Of a DNA stretch of 64,000 nucleotides, positions 35,474-47,994 are shown piece by piece. The first letter of the stretch is position 1; each line of letters opens with the position of its first letter. The position numbers and the translations under genes were made by a program. Source of the DNA: Cloeon dipterum (Eukaryota > Arthropoda > Insecta > Ephemeroptera > Baetidae); NCBI RefSeq assembly GCF_949628265.1, contig NC_088787.1, forward strand, positions 25,658,501 through 25,722,500, given 5' to 3'. The notes beneath the pieces were generated by a model. The model did not search any database. It saw only the letters and a list, made by a program, of their open reading frames with translations, and was not told the DNA's origin.

Positions 35474-38400
35474 CTAACTGGCGACGTTCCTGAGTATGCC
35501 GACGGACGTGAGCACTTCCTGGAAGGTGGACAGACTCTTGCGAAGCGTGATGCAGAAGCCCTTTGAAGCAGGGATCAATGGAAACTCAGGCAGCGGCGTG
35601 GTTGCACTTGACGCCACTGGAAACAAAATTACAGTTTAAAATTGACACGCGTTAACTGAGCTATGATTGCTGTTCATAAATATTATTTTCATATAAAAAA
35701 TGCAGAAGCTTTTATCAAAATAGTATCACCAGCCCAGTGCAAAAATTGAACTCACAAACGCCATGAGCTTCCCTGAAAGTCGTCGGAGTAACTGGCGAAA
35801 GCGGGTGCGAGTCATTGTGCATCTCAGAAATCTTGAGCCACCCTTCCAGTCTGTCGATCAAGCTGTAAACAATTTTTGCTTTAGGGGAAAATTATGTATG
35901 TGAACAACACTTACAAATAAGCTTGATGCTTGAAATGGTACAAAACTTCCTCTTTGAAGACACTCGGTGGCTGGAGCAACATTTTGGTCAGGGCCTGCAC
36001 CTGCTTCAGAACCACCATTTCGTTGTACATTCGAGAATTTTCTCTTCCCTGAAATTTGAATCAATAATGAAAAATACGAAAGTAAAATCATATTGCCCCC
36101 GTTAAAGGTGATTTACATTTTTTAAACATGGTTCCTTAGATTAAAATTTGAAATTTCAAGCGATATCTTACCTGCTGTGAGCCTTTTTGCTTTTCGTATC
36201 CAGCCTCGTTAAAGTATGGTTCACTGACTAGAATCAGGCCTGCAAAATTTAACATCAATGATAAAACTGAAACTTATTGATTTCAACTCTTCTCTACCTT
36301 GGATCGAGACAATGACTTGGAGCAGGGTCGAATTGGCGGTCCACACCTCTGTGCCTTTTCCGCTCCATGTGCCAAGCAAACTGACACACACTTTGCCGTC
36401 TTCGTAGAGATTCGGGTTGAGTCTGTCGCTGCAGTAGCTGATGTAGTGGCAAATTGGCGGCGCCTTTGGGTAATTCACCGACAGCTGGAAGTCAAAAAAG
36501 AAGACGCCGTCCTCGTATGGCGTCTTGGCTGGGCCTTTTATCATCACCGAGTACAGATCCTAGAAATAAATCCATTTTAAGCTACAAAATTTGTATGCTA
36601 TTCTATTTAAATATGTTGTATTTTAGGAGCTTGACTTAAAGAAAAAAATTATTCAGATAATTTTAACATATAAAAAGAGACCAATCAATACCATTCTGTC
36701 CTCGTAGGCTTTTACACAGACACCATCCGGCAGAGAGGTTCTAAGTAGATTGTGCTCTTTGTTGATAGTTTGAAAGAATACTTTGGGCTCGGTAGGTTGA
36801 AAAGTGGTCAGTTTGAACTTGTGGTTGTTCGGAGAAGACTCTTCTACAAAGAATCCTGAAACCAGAGGAGAATTAGCATCAATCTCATTGCTCCATCGCA
36901 GTAAGAACTCACCTTCCCCGAATACACTTTTTTTCTCGCAGCATCCGTTTGGCACCGTTGACTCCTCGACCTCAGTGTCTTTTTCGCAATTTTGAGCTGC
37001 CTCTGCTGGTGAGGGTGGCGAAACCTGCAGGTCTGGTAGACTAAGCGAGATCTGGCCGCCATATTTGGCCGTCACTTCCTCGAGAGCACTCAGCAGCTGG
37101 CACTTTATCAGGTTACACAGTTTGACACACACGTTGACCGTATTTGAGTCCTCTGAAGTCTTCTTACCGCTACCATCCTGCCCAGATTGGCTGACTGTGG
37201 CTGAAACGTCGCCAGGCACAGCTGCAGCCTAAGGATAATTGACATTAAATTTATTTAAGGATGCTGCGTAACACTAAAGGGTTTTGTTTAATGAGAAAAA
37301 ATCAGTATTTAATTCAGGAAAAAGGAAAATTGATTATTTCCTCAAGATTGTATCTTAAGTGTTTTCCTTATATGACAAATGCTCTTTGTTGCTTTTAAGA
37401 CACGACAAAAATTAAAAGTTAATCACAAAAATGATTGTGTAATTTAATTAGCTTTTTAAATCCACAACAATTTTAAGGATTTCTACCTCTTTAAATTTCT
37501 ATGTTAAAATTCCAATTTTACCCGCAAAGAAATTTCTGGAATATAGACCAGACAGGTAGTATAGTTAAGATATTCATTAGAAAAATAAAAACTCTGGGTG
37601 GAATGATAATTTTTCTAAGATTGTACAGTAAGCACAGAAATTTTATTTGGATAGATTTTATTTTCCAATTTTACACTTTAAAAATTAAATTTATATATTT
37701 TTCACTCATTTTATGGTTAATTTTCAAACTTCTACAATTCACACGCTTAATAAATTAAAGGTAAGAATTTAAAAAAAATGGTTAATATCCTTACCTGTCG
37801 TTTGTGGAGATTGGGATCGCACACAAGAAACTCTTCTGATGTAAGCGAGTCGCTGGGACTACTGTTTCCGGCCTCCTTGCTGGTGGACATACATCCTGAA
37901 TCGTCTGAAGCACGCGTGCTGTCGCTTGAGAGCGTTGTCTGGTCGACGCTCTCGCCTGAGCAGAAGAGTCGGGTCACCTGGTCGGCCATCCGCTGCGCCA
38001 GATTGCTTCGGCCGCGTTCACGCACCCGCTCCAACAAGCCCTGGAAGTGGCTCTCGTGGAAAAAAGACGTGCACATCAGTTTATCTAGATATCTGAAAAC
38101 AAAACAGTTAAAAATATATATATTTTAAATATGTTGGGCATTGAACACAATTTCAAATATTGTTCTACTAATTTTAATTTCAAAAAATGGCTAAAATTGG
38201 ATAAAAAAAAGACTTCTCATGATTTAAAAGAGCATCTTGGTCTTTAATACCCATGCTTATAAAATGCACTAGAATAGATAATGGAATTAGTAACTAACCG
38301 GCAGTCCTTGTAAATATCTAGCAGTTGCTTCATGACGCCACTCGTCTGCAGGTTGGGGTTGTGAGTGAAGATCTCCTCCAGTCTTGACATCGCGATCCTT

Positions 38401-41400
38401 GCCTTCTCGATACTAGCGTCCAACTTAGGTTTCAGCGATTCCTCGTCGATCCCTTCATTGGAACAACTAAAAAAGGGCTCACAAAGTCAGTTGTCACGCT
38501 CAGTGGCAGCACTGAATGAGACGCACCTATCATCTGCGATGTGGCAGTCTTCAGATTCAGTCTCCCAAGAGGCGTCACTAGCGGCCGTGTCCCACAGTTC
38601 GCCGTCGTCGCTGTCGTACTCACCCACTCGGTACAGGTCCTGCGGCCAGCACATGGACACATGCTCGTCCACCCACCACACTTGCACCTGTTCACCAAAG
38701 CACACATTGCGTTAGATTTATCATTAATGGGTAAACAAAAGGAAAAAAGATAAGCTTGAAATTTGATTTCCTACAAGAACAGCATTTATTTAAATGATGT
38801 TTTGTTGCGATGAGCATTTTTTAGATTTATGGAAACATTGTCACATTAAACTAACCTTTCCTTCTGGATAGTTGTCCAGCACCTGTCCAGCAGTGCAAGA
38901 GGCATCCTCACCCTCAAAGTTGGCCACTCTGATTACCACAGTGCCTGGTCGGTACTGAAAGTCAGGGTGATCTTTCAGGTCGTACACGCTCACCTCGCTC
39001 TCATCCAGCAGAGATGGCCTAAAACCAGATGGCCCGTACAACATGAGCAACCTGCTTATATTAATTCCTACTAGTTTCCTTAATTGTGTCTATAGCTTCT
39101 GACAATAAATGAATTATTTCAGATTTATTGAGGGAAAAACAAATTATGATAAGGCTTAAAACATTAATTAAGGTATTCAAGAATGGAGAATTTGGAGAAG
39201 GTAGTTCTTGGTTGGACCAAATTACACTCTAAAATTGTGCAATTTACAAAAAATTTTAAACACTACCAGCTTTGATAAAAGCAACAATTTAAATATACAC
39301 TTAATTTTCCTTACATAGGGTTGTCGCTGGAGGAATAGGTCTTGAACCACTTGACCTTGGAGGTGCGGCCAGCGTGATCAACACTCTGGACGACGCCGTA
39401 GACTTGCATGAAAGCGTCTTCCTTATTTTCGACAACGAAGTCTCCTGGGAAGAACTCTTTATCATCGAGATGGTGGATTGGATAAAGTTGCGTCGATGGG
39501 ATGCGCCGCTCGATCTGTCCGTCCTGCCACACGACATCGGCCAGCGAGCTCGTGGACAGCGTCTCCACCACAACACGATCTCCAGGGCCCATGTTGAAAA
39601 TCTTTTCTTGGTTTTTCCTGGCTCTGCGTAGCTTTTTCGTCTTCAGTACTCGCGTCATCAACGCAGGGCCCTTCTTTTTCTTGCCTAATGGAAACAAGTT
39701 TCACGTCATTTTAACTACTAAATATGTATGGTAATTAATATGAATAATAAACATACTGTCTAATAAGGGGAGCGTTTTATAACCTTCTTGTACAGCAGGA
39801 CCTGGGATCGCAAAATCGGTTTATTATTGGTTGATATTTGTAGTTACATGGATGATAATATCAATAGGCATGGGATTAGTTTGAACAAAGTTATTTGAAG
39901 TAGTAAAATGAGTTGATATAATATATATTCTTGTTTATTCTGCCTTGTCACTGAGAATTTCTGCCAACTAGCAATATTTTTAATTTTAGTAAACTTCAGT
40001 TAATGATAATTTGAGCTAAAAATTTAGTTTGTAATACGCGATTTGGTATGAAAATCAATTGATAACAATCCACTGCACTGGTGTAAATTTATATTAATGT
40101 ATTTTAGTGCAGTCCCTCAGAAATGGTAGTAAAAAGCTAATTTTTAATTTGTTTAAGTCTCTTTACCTTGAGACGAGTTGCTGCAGTTGCTGCTGAGAGA
40201 AGCCGTGTCTGAGAAGCTGCCTGTCTCATCAGTATCCCAGTCGTCGGCATCGGCTTTGCGCACTTGGTGGAATGCAGGGTTCGAATGGGTTGAGTGAGTC
40301 GGCGACGAATTGGTTGAACTGCTTTGAGGAGGCGGTGCCAGAGTGCTATCTTCCTCTTTCTTTTTCTTCACGAACACCTTGCTCTTGCCTTTGAAAACCG
40401 CGGGAAAAATCTCCTTCTGCGAACGGCGCCAGTTGTCTTTGGTAACGATCACGTCTCCTGACTCGATAGTGTAATAATTGCGGTCGCCAATTTGAAGGGA
40501 GCATGGCTCGAAAATGTTTATCATCTTCAACCTGTTAATAATTAAAAATTGGTAGAGTGATTAAATCTTTTATTTTTAATTTATGGCATTCTTGGGTCAG
40601 TATCTGTAGTTCAATTTTCCGATATTTTAGGTAATTTGATTATTATGGTACTCTTAAAGTATATATTTGAAACGTTAAATATTAACTTATTTTTTCCTGC
40701 TTGGTCAATACACACTATAAATAAATAAATAAACAATCAACACTATCCCCCTATATTAAGGCTGCTTATGAAAATTTTAAATTAAAAAAAAATTAAAAAT
40801 TAAAAAAAATTAATTTAAATTTTTTTTTTTACTCTCTCTGTCTAGCAAATTAAGAAGTCTGACATAAGAGTTGATTTTTGTTGAGTCGTTGGTTTAAATA
40901 AATAAATATGTCCTTTCCAATTGTTACGTGGAAATCCAATAATTCTTTCTTAATCAAATTTCTATTTAATAAGAAATAAATTTTACCTTTTAAGTTGATC
41001 GCCTTCAACTAGGTGCGTTGGCTGCTCCTTTTCACCTGACTCGCTAGCCTTTGAGTACGCCTTACATTGCCAGTGCACATTGAGAGAATCCACTTGTACT
41101 TTTTCCACGCAGACATTGGCAGTTTTCCCGGGCACAGCGTTGCGTAGACTTGCTTTTAGCTCTTTGCTAATGTTGAGCCAGTTGGCCTTAGAAAGCGATA
41201 TTAGCGGACTGACCAGCATTTGCCCAGGGTAATAGTCTGCGTGGTAAAACTCACCGTCCTGCAAAAAAAGCGTTCGCTGCTGAATGAGATAAAACCTTTG
41301 TTGGATTTTATTACCCTGCGTGATTTTTCATCTGCGTCTTCGAAGCTGCAGTTCTCAAGATTGCTGACGACGCATTTGGAGCCGTCAGAGAATTTGAGAT

Positions 41401-42302
41401 GCAGACTCATGTTTACCTGTCTGATTGCACCGATCCACGAGTCAAGGCACACCAAGATGTCAGGGGAATATTCCTGAAAGAAATTTATTTTATTTGACGA
41501 TTAAGCTTCAAATTAAAGTTAGAAGAAAAACATTGTCATAGAGCTAAAATAATTTGTTCTGAATAGACTATATAATATTTGAAACAATTGTTTATTATTT
41601 TGGTTAACTATTGTGAGAAAATGTAATTTAAGTGTGAAATTAACTGCTTAACGTTAAAATGAAAGTATACTCTCTAGTATTGAAGAGATCAACTTCATGA
41701 GCCGTGCTCTTTGGCAGATAAAAAAAGAGATTGTTACAGCTTACCTCAAGAGGCACGAGTTTGGAGCTCTTGACACTGGTAATCACCATGTTGGTGCCGA
41801 TGATCTGCACACTGGCGTTCATGTCGATGGTTCTGCAGTAGCCTCGTTGGCTACCCTTGCTCCTAACCATCTTTTGCACAACGTCACCAGGCATTAGCGA
41901 TCGGTCAGCCAGACCAACCTTCGGAAAAAAAAATCGAAATTGTAATGATTATATGCTTTCAACTAAAACTCGCGACGACAAAAGCCTTCCCAGACGCTGA
42001 CAGGACAAGCGCCCATGAATAAAATATCTCTAGCGAAAATCAATCGAATAATATTGGTTGGCACGCACCCTCTTTTGCTGGATGACCTCTTCGGAGCCCT
42101 TGGGGTGCCATGCGACGCGCACGAAGCCAGTCTTGAGACGCGGTCCGCCGTTGTCGCTGTCCGAGTTGTCATCGTCGCTGCTGTACATCTCCGAGTTTTC
42201 CAGCACCAGGCCATACTGGATGTTGCCCTTCTTGTTGTAGCGGTAGACGACGTCCTCGTTGAACACGTCCTCCGTCAGCTGGCTCTCGGACGAAGTAGCC
42301 AT
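35474..42302 (-). CDS. UBE2O: Hybrid E2/E3 ubiquitin-conjugating enzyme UBE2O
   Basis: Large E2 that acts as its own E3, ubiquitinating orphan ribosomal proteins and other clients in the cytosol (known for mammalian UBE2O). Seventeen exons, in transcript order: 42302-42069, 41918-41745, 41473-41315, 41258-40987, 40531-40167, 39684-39315, 39018-38856, 38687-38527, 38466-38299, 38092-37795, 37228-36913, 36855-36692, 36559-36298, 36239-36172, 36048-35915, 35862-35762, 35616-35474. They join in frame to about 1183 aa (human 1292). Conserved CR1/CR2 SH3-like regions come first (residues about 1-280, then about 420-570 with [10 protein letters not shown] and [15 protein letters not shown]), an acidic/serine-rich middle, and the UBC domain near residues 880-1050 with active-site Cys in [11 protein letters not shown]. 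The C-terminus [11 protein letters not shown] matches the conserved tail. The last intron needs a GC donor (35761-35760). An alternative start lies 15 nt upstream. Confidence 0.95.
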
Positions 42303-43347
42303 TCTTGACCTTGTCAATCAACTCCGCCAGCTTTACAAATTCGTCGACCCAGCAAATTTCTGTACATGCAGAGAAATGAGGGACGTGGAATAAAATATTG
42401 CACAGTTGGCCAAATTTGGGACTTGCGTTTCTCGTTCGTGATTTCAAGAGAATCTTCAACTAACAGATAGAAATCGATTACCAGAATGTTCTAGCATCGG
42501 ATTAGACTTTGATGAAAATTAACAGATTAGATTTTGATGCATTTGTGTAAAATGTTTTTGGTCAATCGATACGCATCAGCGGGACGTAAAAAATTCGGCA
42601 ATGGTTTTATAAGCCGATTGTCACTTTAAAACCCCTCACACTGCCTAGGAAACGTTCGAGCAATTGCTCAAATATATCAGTTGCACTAAGAAAACAAATT
42701 ACGCCAGTGCACTCCTATGTCCCTATTAAAAGTGGCCAAATACCTACCAAGAAATCATGTAACCAAAAAGACTTCCACGGCCAACAGCCTGCAGCTTGCC
42801 AATTCAGCTCGCTCTGCTGACGGGTGGGGTGGTGCGCTGAGAGGCGAAGCAGACACGATGCGGAGCTTACGGCACAATCTACGTTCCATCCAGGCGAGCA
42901 GCTGATTGGTTCATTCAAAGATTCCACCAATGGGAATAGATTACTCTCTTAACTCCCGCGTCAACTAGCCACCAGATATGGGAGCAGTGGCAGAAGAATG
43001 AAGCTTTACCTAAAAATATTTTAGGACTCTTGAAACTAGTTCTTATTTGTGCCGCATATGATCCAAGCAGCAGCTTCTAGCCTACATTTCCTATCTAATA
43101 GCTGAACTGGCATCGAAAGCGCAGTCTGACAGCCAAAACACAAACTTAAGAGCTCTCTACCTCTAGGGAATTGAGTGAGCCGTGCGGTGATGAGAAGAGA
43201 GCGGTGTGGTTCTACTCTGTTATCAATCGCTCTTCGGTCCTCCCATCCCATTTGGTAGCTGAAGAACTGTGCATGCGTGATCACTTTTGTCTATGTGGAC
43301 CGTCACGGAAAACTCACGCCGGTGAACAATTGGGCAGACAGGCAGAT
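42303..43347. promoter_or_regulatory. Head-to-head promoter region of UBE2O and the ZIP7-like gene
   Basis: About 1 kb separates the divergent start codons. No TATA box is obvious on either side, which suits housekeeping genes. An open frame continues upstream of the ZIP7 start (to 43171) but lacks conserved features, so part of this may be 5' UTR. Confidence 0.45.
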
Positions 43348-45424
43348 ATGGAAACATCAGCAGGCAAGGATAAACGGACTTTGAAGATGATATTAGAGCG
43401 GAATTCGGCGAGCCGCGGAAACAGGTGGATGTATCGCATCGTTGTGGCCGTCGCGGTTGTGCTGTTGGTGCTGCTGTCCGCCAGGCCTTGTGACGGGCAC
43501 GACCACCTGGAGCCGCCGTCCTTTCGCTATTCGAAGGAGGCCAACATCAAACAAGAGCACCATGGCCATTCGCACGGCGCCGGTGGCCACCACGGCCATT
43601 CGCACGGCGCTGGAGGCCACCACGGCCATTCACACGGAGACGCTGGACACCACGAACACGAGCAAGAACATGAACATGCTCACGGTGACCACGGACAATC
43701 GCACGGCCACCACGCACAAGAGAAGGAGCAGGGTACTAGGCCGCCCAGGGACGCACAGGTGTGGCTTGAGGCGATCGGTGCCACCGTGCTAATCAGCGCG
43801 GCGCCCTTCTTCATCCTCTTCCTGGTGCCGCTGGACAATAGCAAGGAGCGAGAGCCGCTGCTAAAAGTTCACATTTTGTTCTCCCATCATTCATAGTCGT
43901 TAATTTATATTTTTTCATAGGTTTTGCTGGCGTTTGCATCCGGCGGCCTGCTGGGTGACGCTTTCCTCCACCTGATCCCGCACGCCCTTATGGCGCAGAG
44001 CGAGATTGAAGGTACCGCCAGTCACTCACATTCGCACAGCCACGGCGGCGAAGGTGAGAGCGACATTCATGGTCATGACATGAGCGTCGGCCTATGGGTG
44101 CTCTTTGGCATCATCACCTTTTTGATGGTTGAGAAGCTGGTCCGCCTTCTAAAGGACGGCGACGACCACGGCCACTCGCATGGGCCGAAACAGCCTGAAA
44201 AGAAGGAGAAGGAGTCTGACGACGAGTCTGAGAAGAAGGATAGCGCTGACAAAAAGAAGAAAAAGGCTGGCAAAAAGGAGAAGAAAGAAGATAAACCTGG
44301 TTAGAACAAATCTGTCAAATTATTTTTAAAAGAAGACACTGTCCAAATATTTACCAAGTGGTATTTACCAGCATGATATTTAACGTTAAAAAACAAAGTT
44401 TTTACCAGCTATATTGGTATTTACCAGAAAAGTGACATTTTTATGGTAGTACAATAAGTAGTAGTTGAAAGTTTGCCCCACAGCAAAAAAAAATGGTAAA
44501 TGTCGGTAATTACCGCTTTTAAATACCACCTGTTATGGTAAAAATATAAAATTCTGGTAAATTCCGAACTCTAAGACACAGACAGTTACTTGCAAAAGCA
44601 TTGCCATTGAAATCCTCCCAAATATTTGCTTAGCATGTTTAAGTTTGACTGTAACTATTTAATATTTTGTTAGTCTGGATGAAAAACATTACAAACTAAA
44701 TTTGTTTACAGCCTGTTAAAATTCTGATAGCAACCTTAAAAACCTTGTTTCAGCTGATGATATCAAAGTAGCTGGATATTTGAACCTTGCCGCTGATTTC
44801 ACGCACAACTTCACGGATGGACTAGCTATCGGTGCCTCTTTTCTGGCTGGCCGGAGCATCGGAGCTGTCACCACAGCAACCATTCTGTTACACGAAGTGC
44901 CACATGAAATTGGAGACTTTGCCATCCTCATCCAATCAGGGTGCAGCCGGAAGAAGGTAAAGAGACTTTTTTATGCAAAAAGTACCATTTATTTTAAAGC
45001 AAAAACTAAATTCATGCAATCACTACAGATCAAAACATCCTTTAATTCTGCCATGTTTTTTTATGAAACAACATAAAGGAAATTAAAATATTTTGCCACA
45101 ATTTTTCAATAGGCAATCTTTCTGCAACTGTCCACCGCTGTTGGAGCTCTGACTGGCACATTGGTCTCCCTGCTTGCCGACGGAATAGGTAATAACGGAC
45201 ACTCATTGTGCTGAACGTAGCTGATTGAAAGCTAAATTTGTTCATCAGGTGGAGCGGCCACCAACTGGATTCTGCCCTTTACCGCCGGCGGCTTTATCTA
45301 CATCGCCACCGTGTCTGTGATCCCGGAGCTGCTGGTGAACACACGCTTCGGACAATCGGTGAAGGAGATCATTGCCCTCCTGGTGGGAGTCTACATGATG
45401 GTTCTCATTGCGGATTATGAGTGA
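43348..45424 (+). CDS. Catsup: Zinc transporter ZIP7 (SLC39A7 / Catsup)
   Basis: Moves zinc from ER/Golgi stores into the cytosol; fly Catsup also restrains catecholamine synthesis (family knowledge). Exons 43348-43866, 43921-44299, 44754-44956, 45113-45188 and 45249-45424 join in frame to 450 aa. Seen: N-terminal hydrophobic segment ([16 protein letters not shown]), a lumenal histidine-rich tract made of near-identical [10 protein letters not shown] repeats, TM helices starting with [14 protein letters not shown], a short HSHSHSHG loop, a cytosolic lysine/acidic loop with SDDESE (casein-kinase-2-like sites, as known for ZIP7), then the ZIP signature [13 protein letters not shown] and [13 protein letters not shown] that bind zinc, and a C-terminal helix. 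Start choice: 43348 is the METSAG codon; 43387 (MILERN) would also keep the signal segment, and the frame is open from 43171. Convergent with NDUFB4. Confidence 0.94.
43552..43720 (+). repeat. In-frame histidine-rich minisatellite in ZIP7
   Basis: A roughly 30-42-bp unit encoding [12 protein letters not shown] is repeated about three times in frame, followed by degenerate [12 protein letters not shown] coding. The near-identity of units indicates recent expansion; copy number likely varies. Confidence 0.7.
44300..44753 (+). repeat. ZIP7 intron 3 with repeated TGGTATTTACCAG-type palindromes
   Basis: The palindromic motif GGTATTTACCAG occurs near 44360 and 44421, with further TGGTAAAT / GGTAATTACC variants to about 44560. 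The clustering of one self-complementary motif suggests a small decayed inverted-repeat element. Confidence 0.4.
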
Positions 45425-45593
45425 TAGAAACGCTCGCGTTTGGCGGTTGTGACGTTTCACCGCACCAGCGAACAAGTCTCAGCCATTTATTTATGTGACT
45501 GCAGTTCAAAACTAATATTTAATTAGTTGCTTTCTAACTACAAGTCCAGAGTATAGCAGATTTCCATATATTTTACTGAAAGATATATTTAAA

Positions 45594-45599
45594 AATAAA
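45594..45599 (+). terminator. Poly(A) signal, ZIP7
   Basis: AATAAA about 170 nt after the ZIP7 stop codon. Confidence 0.55.
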
Positions 45600-45674
45600 T
45601 CGTGTAAGGTTAAATTTTCGATGAGGCTTTGTTACGTTGTGATTAAAATTGCTGCATTTTCCCATGTTCAATTT

Positions 45675-45680
45675 TTTATT
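45675..45680 (-). terminator. Poly(A) signal, NDUFB4
   Basis: AATAAA on the minus strand about 80 nt past the NDUFB4 stop codon. Confidence 0.5.
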
Positions 45681-45758
45681 ATTTACAATAACTTGCGAGA
45701 AAATCAACAGCTGAATTTTTAATTAATGAAATTATCACTACTTCTCAACGTGGATTCT

Positions 45759-46253
45759 TTAGACAAACTTGAACAACCTGTCCCTGTAGGAAACCTGGCC
45801 AGTTCTGAATCGATGCTCCTTCTCGGACTAGAGACAAAATTGCAATTACTCACATGCAATTCATTATTTGAATATATTATGAATTACCCTTTCTTTGTGG
45901 AGGAAATAGCCATAAACTAGCATGGGGAAGATGACAACACCAAAAGCGCCCAGGCCGTTTCTCCATGTCGGCTTGAAACGCTCATAGCCTCCAGCTCTCA
46001 GCGCCTGGTACCTGGCTACGGCAGGATCGAACTAGGAAGAAAGGTTTTTTTAAAATCATCCGCATCTATCCTGTGCTTAAAGATCAACAATCATTAAGAC
46101 TTGATAACTTACAACGAAGCCTCCTTCCCCAGATGCATGTCTGTAAGGGTTATGGACTTGCTTGAGGTACTGCTGCTTCAGTTCAGCCGTGCGCTGAATT
46201 TTCTGCTTCAGCAAAGCCATTTCCTTGGCTGAAAGGTCCGGGATGTCCGCCAT
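45759..46253 (-). CDS. NDUFB4: NADH dehydrogenase (complex I) subunit NDUFB4 / B15
   Basis: Accessory membrane-arm subunit of mitochondrial complex I. Exons in transcript order 46253-46113, 46031-45888 and 45827-45759 join in frame to 117 aa. Seen: N-terminal KEMALLKQKIQRTAELKQQY helix, the FDPAVARYQALRAGGYERFKPT segment typical of the family, one transmembrane helix (GAFGVVIFPMLVYGYFLH) and a basic C-terminus ending RDRLFKFV. Length is close to the human protein. There is no cleavable presequence, as expected. An upstream in-frame ATG at 46268 would add MSVPA. The gene is divergent from TRAPPC6 across about 600 bp. Confidence 0.9.
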
Positions 46254-46862
46254 GGCTGGAACGGACAAAATTTAGGCTGTAAGGGCTATAAGTTGGAAAT
46301 CGAAGACGTTGTTTTGGATCTGGATCGTCTTTCCGCTTTCCGAAACCAGCTGCTTGCAGAGAAGACAGGAGCGCATGCGTTTGGTACAATAATTTTCTTT
46401 CGGTAGATGGCGAAAAGAAAACGTGGACTGTGGAAGTCAGTCTAGGAGCTTATTTAGTGTCATTAAATGTCAATAGATGGAGTTTCAATGTTCGATGCTT
46501 ATTTAATTGACCATTCATTTACAAATCGTGAAGAGTATTTAAAACAAAGCTATACATACAAAACCGATTTTTTTAAGTTTAATTTAACTAATAAAAATAA
46601 GAACATATTTGTAAAAAGGTTTATGATTTTTACATTAAATATTAGACTGAAAAATCGAATTTTACATTGAATGATAAAAGTTATACGCTTGATGCTTCAA
46701 TCTCCGATTCCTACACCCCTGACACGGCTGACACAGCTGTTCAACGTTCAACAACAACACAAACACAGTTAAAAACTGATCAAAGAGGCTAACTTGATTT
46801 TCTGCAAATCTGCATTAGCTTTCCGTTTCAAAATCTGCTGACTATCTATTTAAACAGTCAAA
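46254..46862. promoter_or_regulatory. Head-to-head promoter region of NDUFB4 and TRAPPC6
   Basis: 609 bp between divergent ATGs, AT-rich, without clear TATA boxes. It is likely a bidirectional housekeeping promoter plus both 5' UTRs. A small open frame at 46467-46670 has no conserved features. Confidence 0.5.
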
Positions 46863-47462
46863 ATGGCAGATCCAGTATTTTTCGAGCTGCTACACGCGCA
46901 AATTGTAAAATATGTTGAGGAGCGACAGACTAAAGATACTGACCTGTCTTCTTTGGACACGATTGGGTTTACTTGTGGCTACAAAATTATCGAAAGGTAA
47001 ACTTAAAACTATGCCAACGTGAAGTTTTAGTGGTTAATATGTTATTTTGGGATTCTTTTTCCTGTCCAGGCTAACGAGAGATTGGCCTAAATTCAAAGAT
47101 GAATTGGAAATCGTCAAATTCATCTGCACTGATTTCTGGATGGCAGTTTATGGAAAACAGATCGATAATTTGCGAACCAATAATCAAGGACTGTACGTCC
47201 TGCAGGACAACATGTTCAGATGTCTCAACAAAATTGCAATCGGCAAGGAGCACCTGCAAGTGGCGCCTTTGGTAAGACGCGGATTCTTATCAGTAAATAT
47301 CGGTCATGTATATTGATCATAATCAATGTGTTCCAGTATTACACCTTTACGTGCGGTCTAGTCCGTGGCTCACTCGCGAACTTGGGCGTGCACTGTGTCG
47401 TGAATGCTGAAGTTCAGAACATGCCTTCAGTGAAATTCCATATTCAAGTGAACCGACTTTGA
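46863..47462 (+). CDS. TRAPPC6: TRAPP complex subunit 6 (TRAPPC6A/B, Trs33)
   Basis: Core subunit of the TRAPP vesicle-tethering / Rab-GEF complex at the ER-Golgi. Exons 46863-46996, 47070-47271 and 47337-47462 join in frame to 153 aa, the usual length. The Bet3/Trs33 fold is recognised from FKDELEIVKFICTDFW, KQIDNLRTNNQGLYVLQDN and FTCGLVRGSLANLG, which align along the whole human TRAPPC6B. The start ATG has a good context (gtcaaaATGG). A single TRAPPC6 gene is expected outside vertebrates, so A versus B cannot be assigned. Confidence 0.95.
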
Positions 47463-47785
47463 TAATATTTACGACTGTTAAGACCATATTATATAGTGAC
47501 TTGATATGACTTTAAAAATGTGTTAAAATTTAAGATTTTGTACTATAATTTGTGTTAAATGAATTCCTTTAAATACAAATAAGATGATCTGCTTTGATTT
47601 AAACTGATTTTTTTATCTATATGTATAATTACACTGTTAAAAGTAATTTGTTGACAAACAAAGAGTTTGAATGAACTGATCGATTTATCATAGATTTGAA
47701 ATATTGAAAGATCATTGAATATTAAAATTAAGGAATTTTCATGGTGTTCCATTATCAGGCTTTAAGGCTCGTTTTAATATATCAA

Positions 47786-47791
47786 AATAAA
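47786..47791 (+). terminator. Candidate poly(A) signal, TRAPPC6
   Basis: First clear AATAAA after the TRAPPC6 stop, about 325 nt downstream. Confidence 0.4.
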
Positions 47792-47994
47792 TGTTTCATT
47801 GCTGAAATCACGATTATGACAGGTCTAACTAATCAGCAAAAAATTAATACAGACTAAAGCTACACAAAATTGCTAAATTAAACTTCATTTCTACATTGGT
47901 TGAGTAAAAAATACAAATTTTATTAAGCAGCATAATGAGAATATAAAAACTTAAAACCTAATGTTGGGTTGCCTCGCATTGTTAAGGCATTCTC

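Larger units (their letters stand above)
45425..45758. other. Convergent 3' regions of ZIP7 and NDUFB4
   Basis: The stop codons are 334 bp apart. A plus-strand AATAAA at 45594-45599 fits ZIP7; a minus-strand AATAAA at 45675-45680 (TTTATT on plus) fits NDUFB4. Confidence 0.6.

Noticed and set aside
43171..43347. N-terminal extension of ZIP7 from the ATG at 43171
   Set aside because: The frame is open but the extension has no conserved feature and would push the signal-like segment far inward; a later ATG is preferred.
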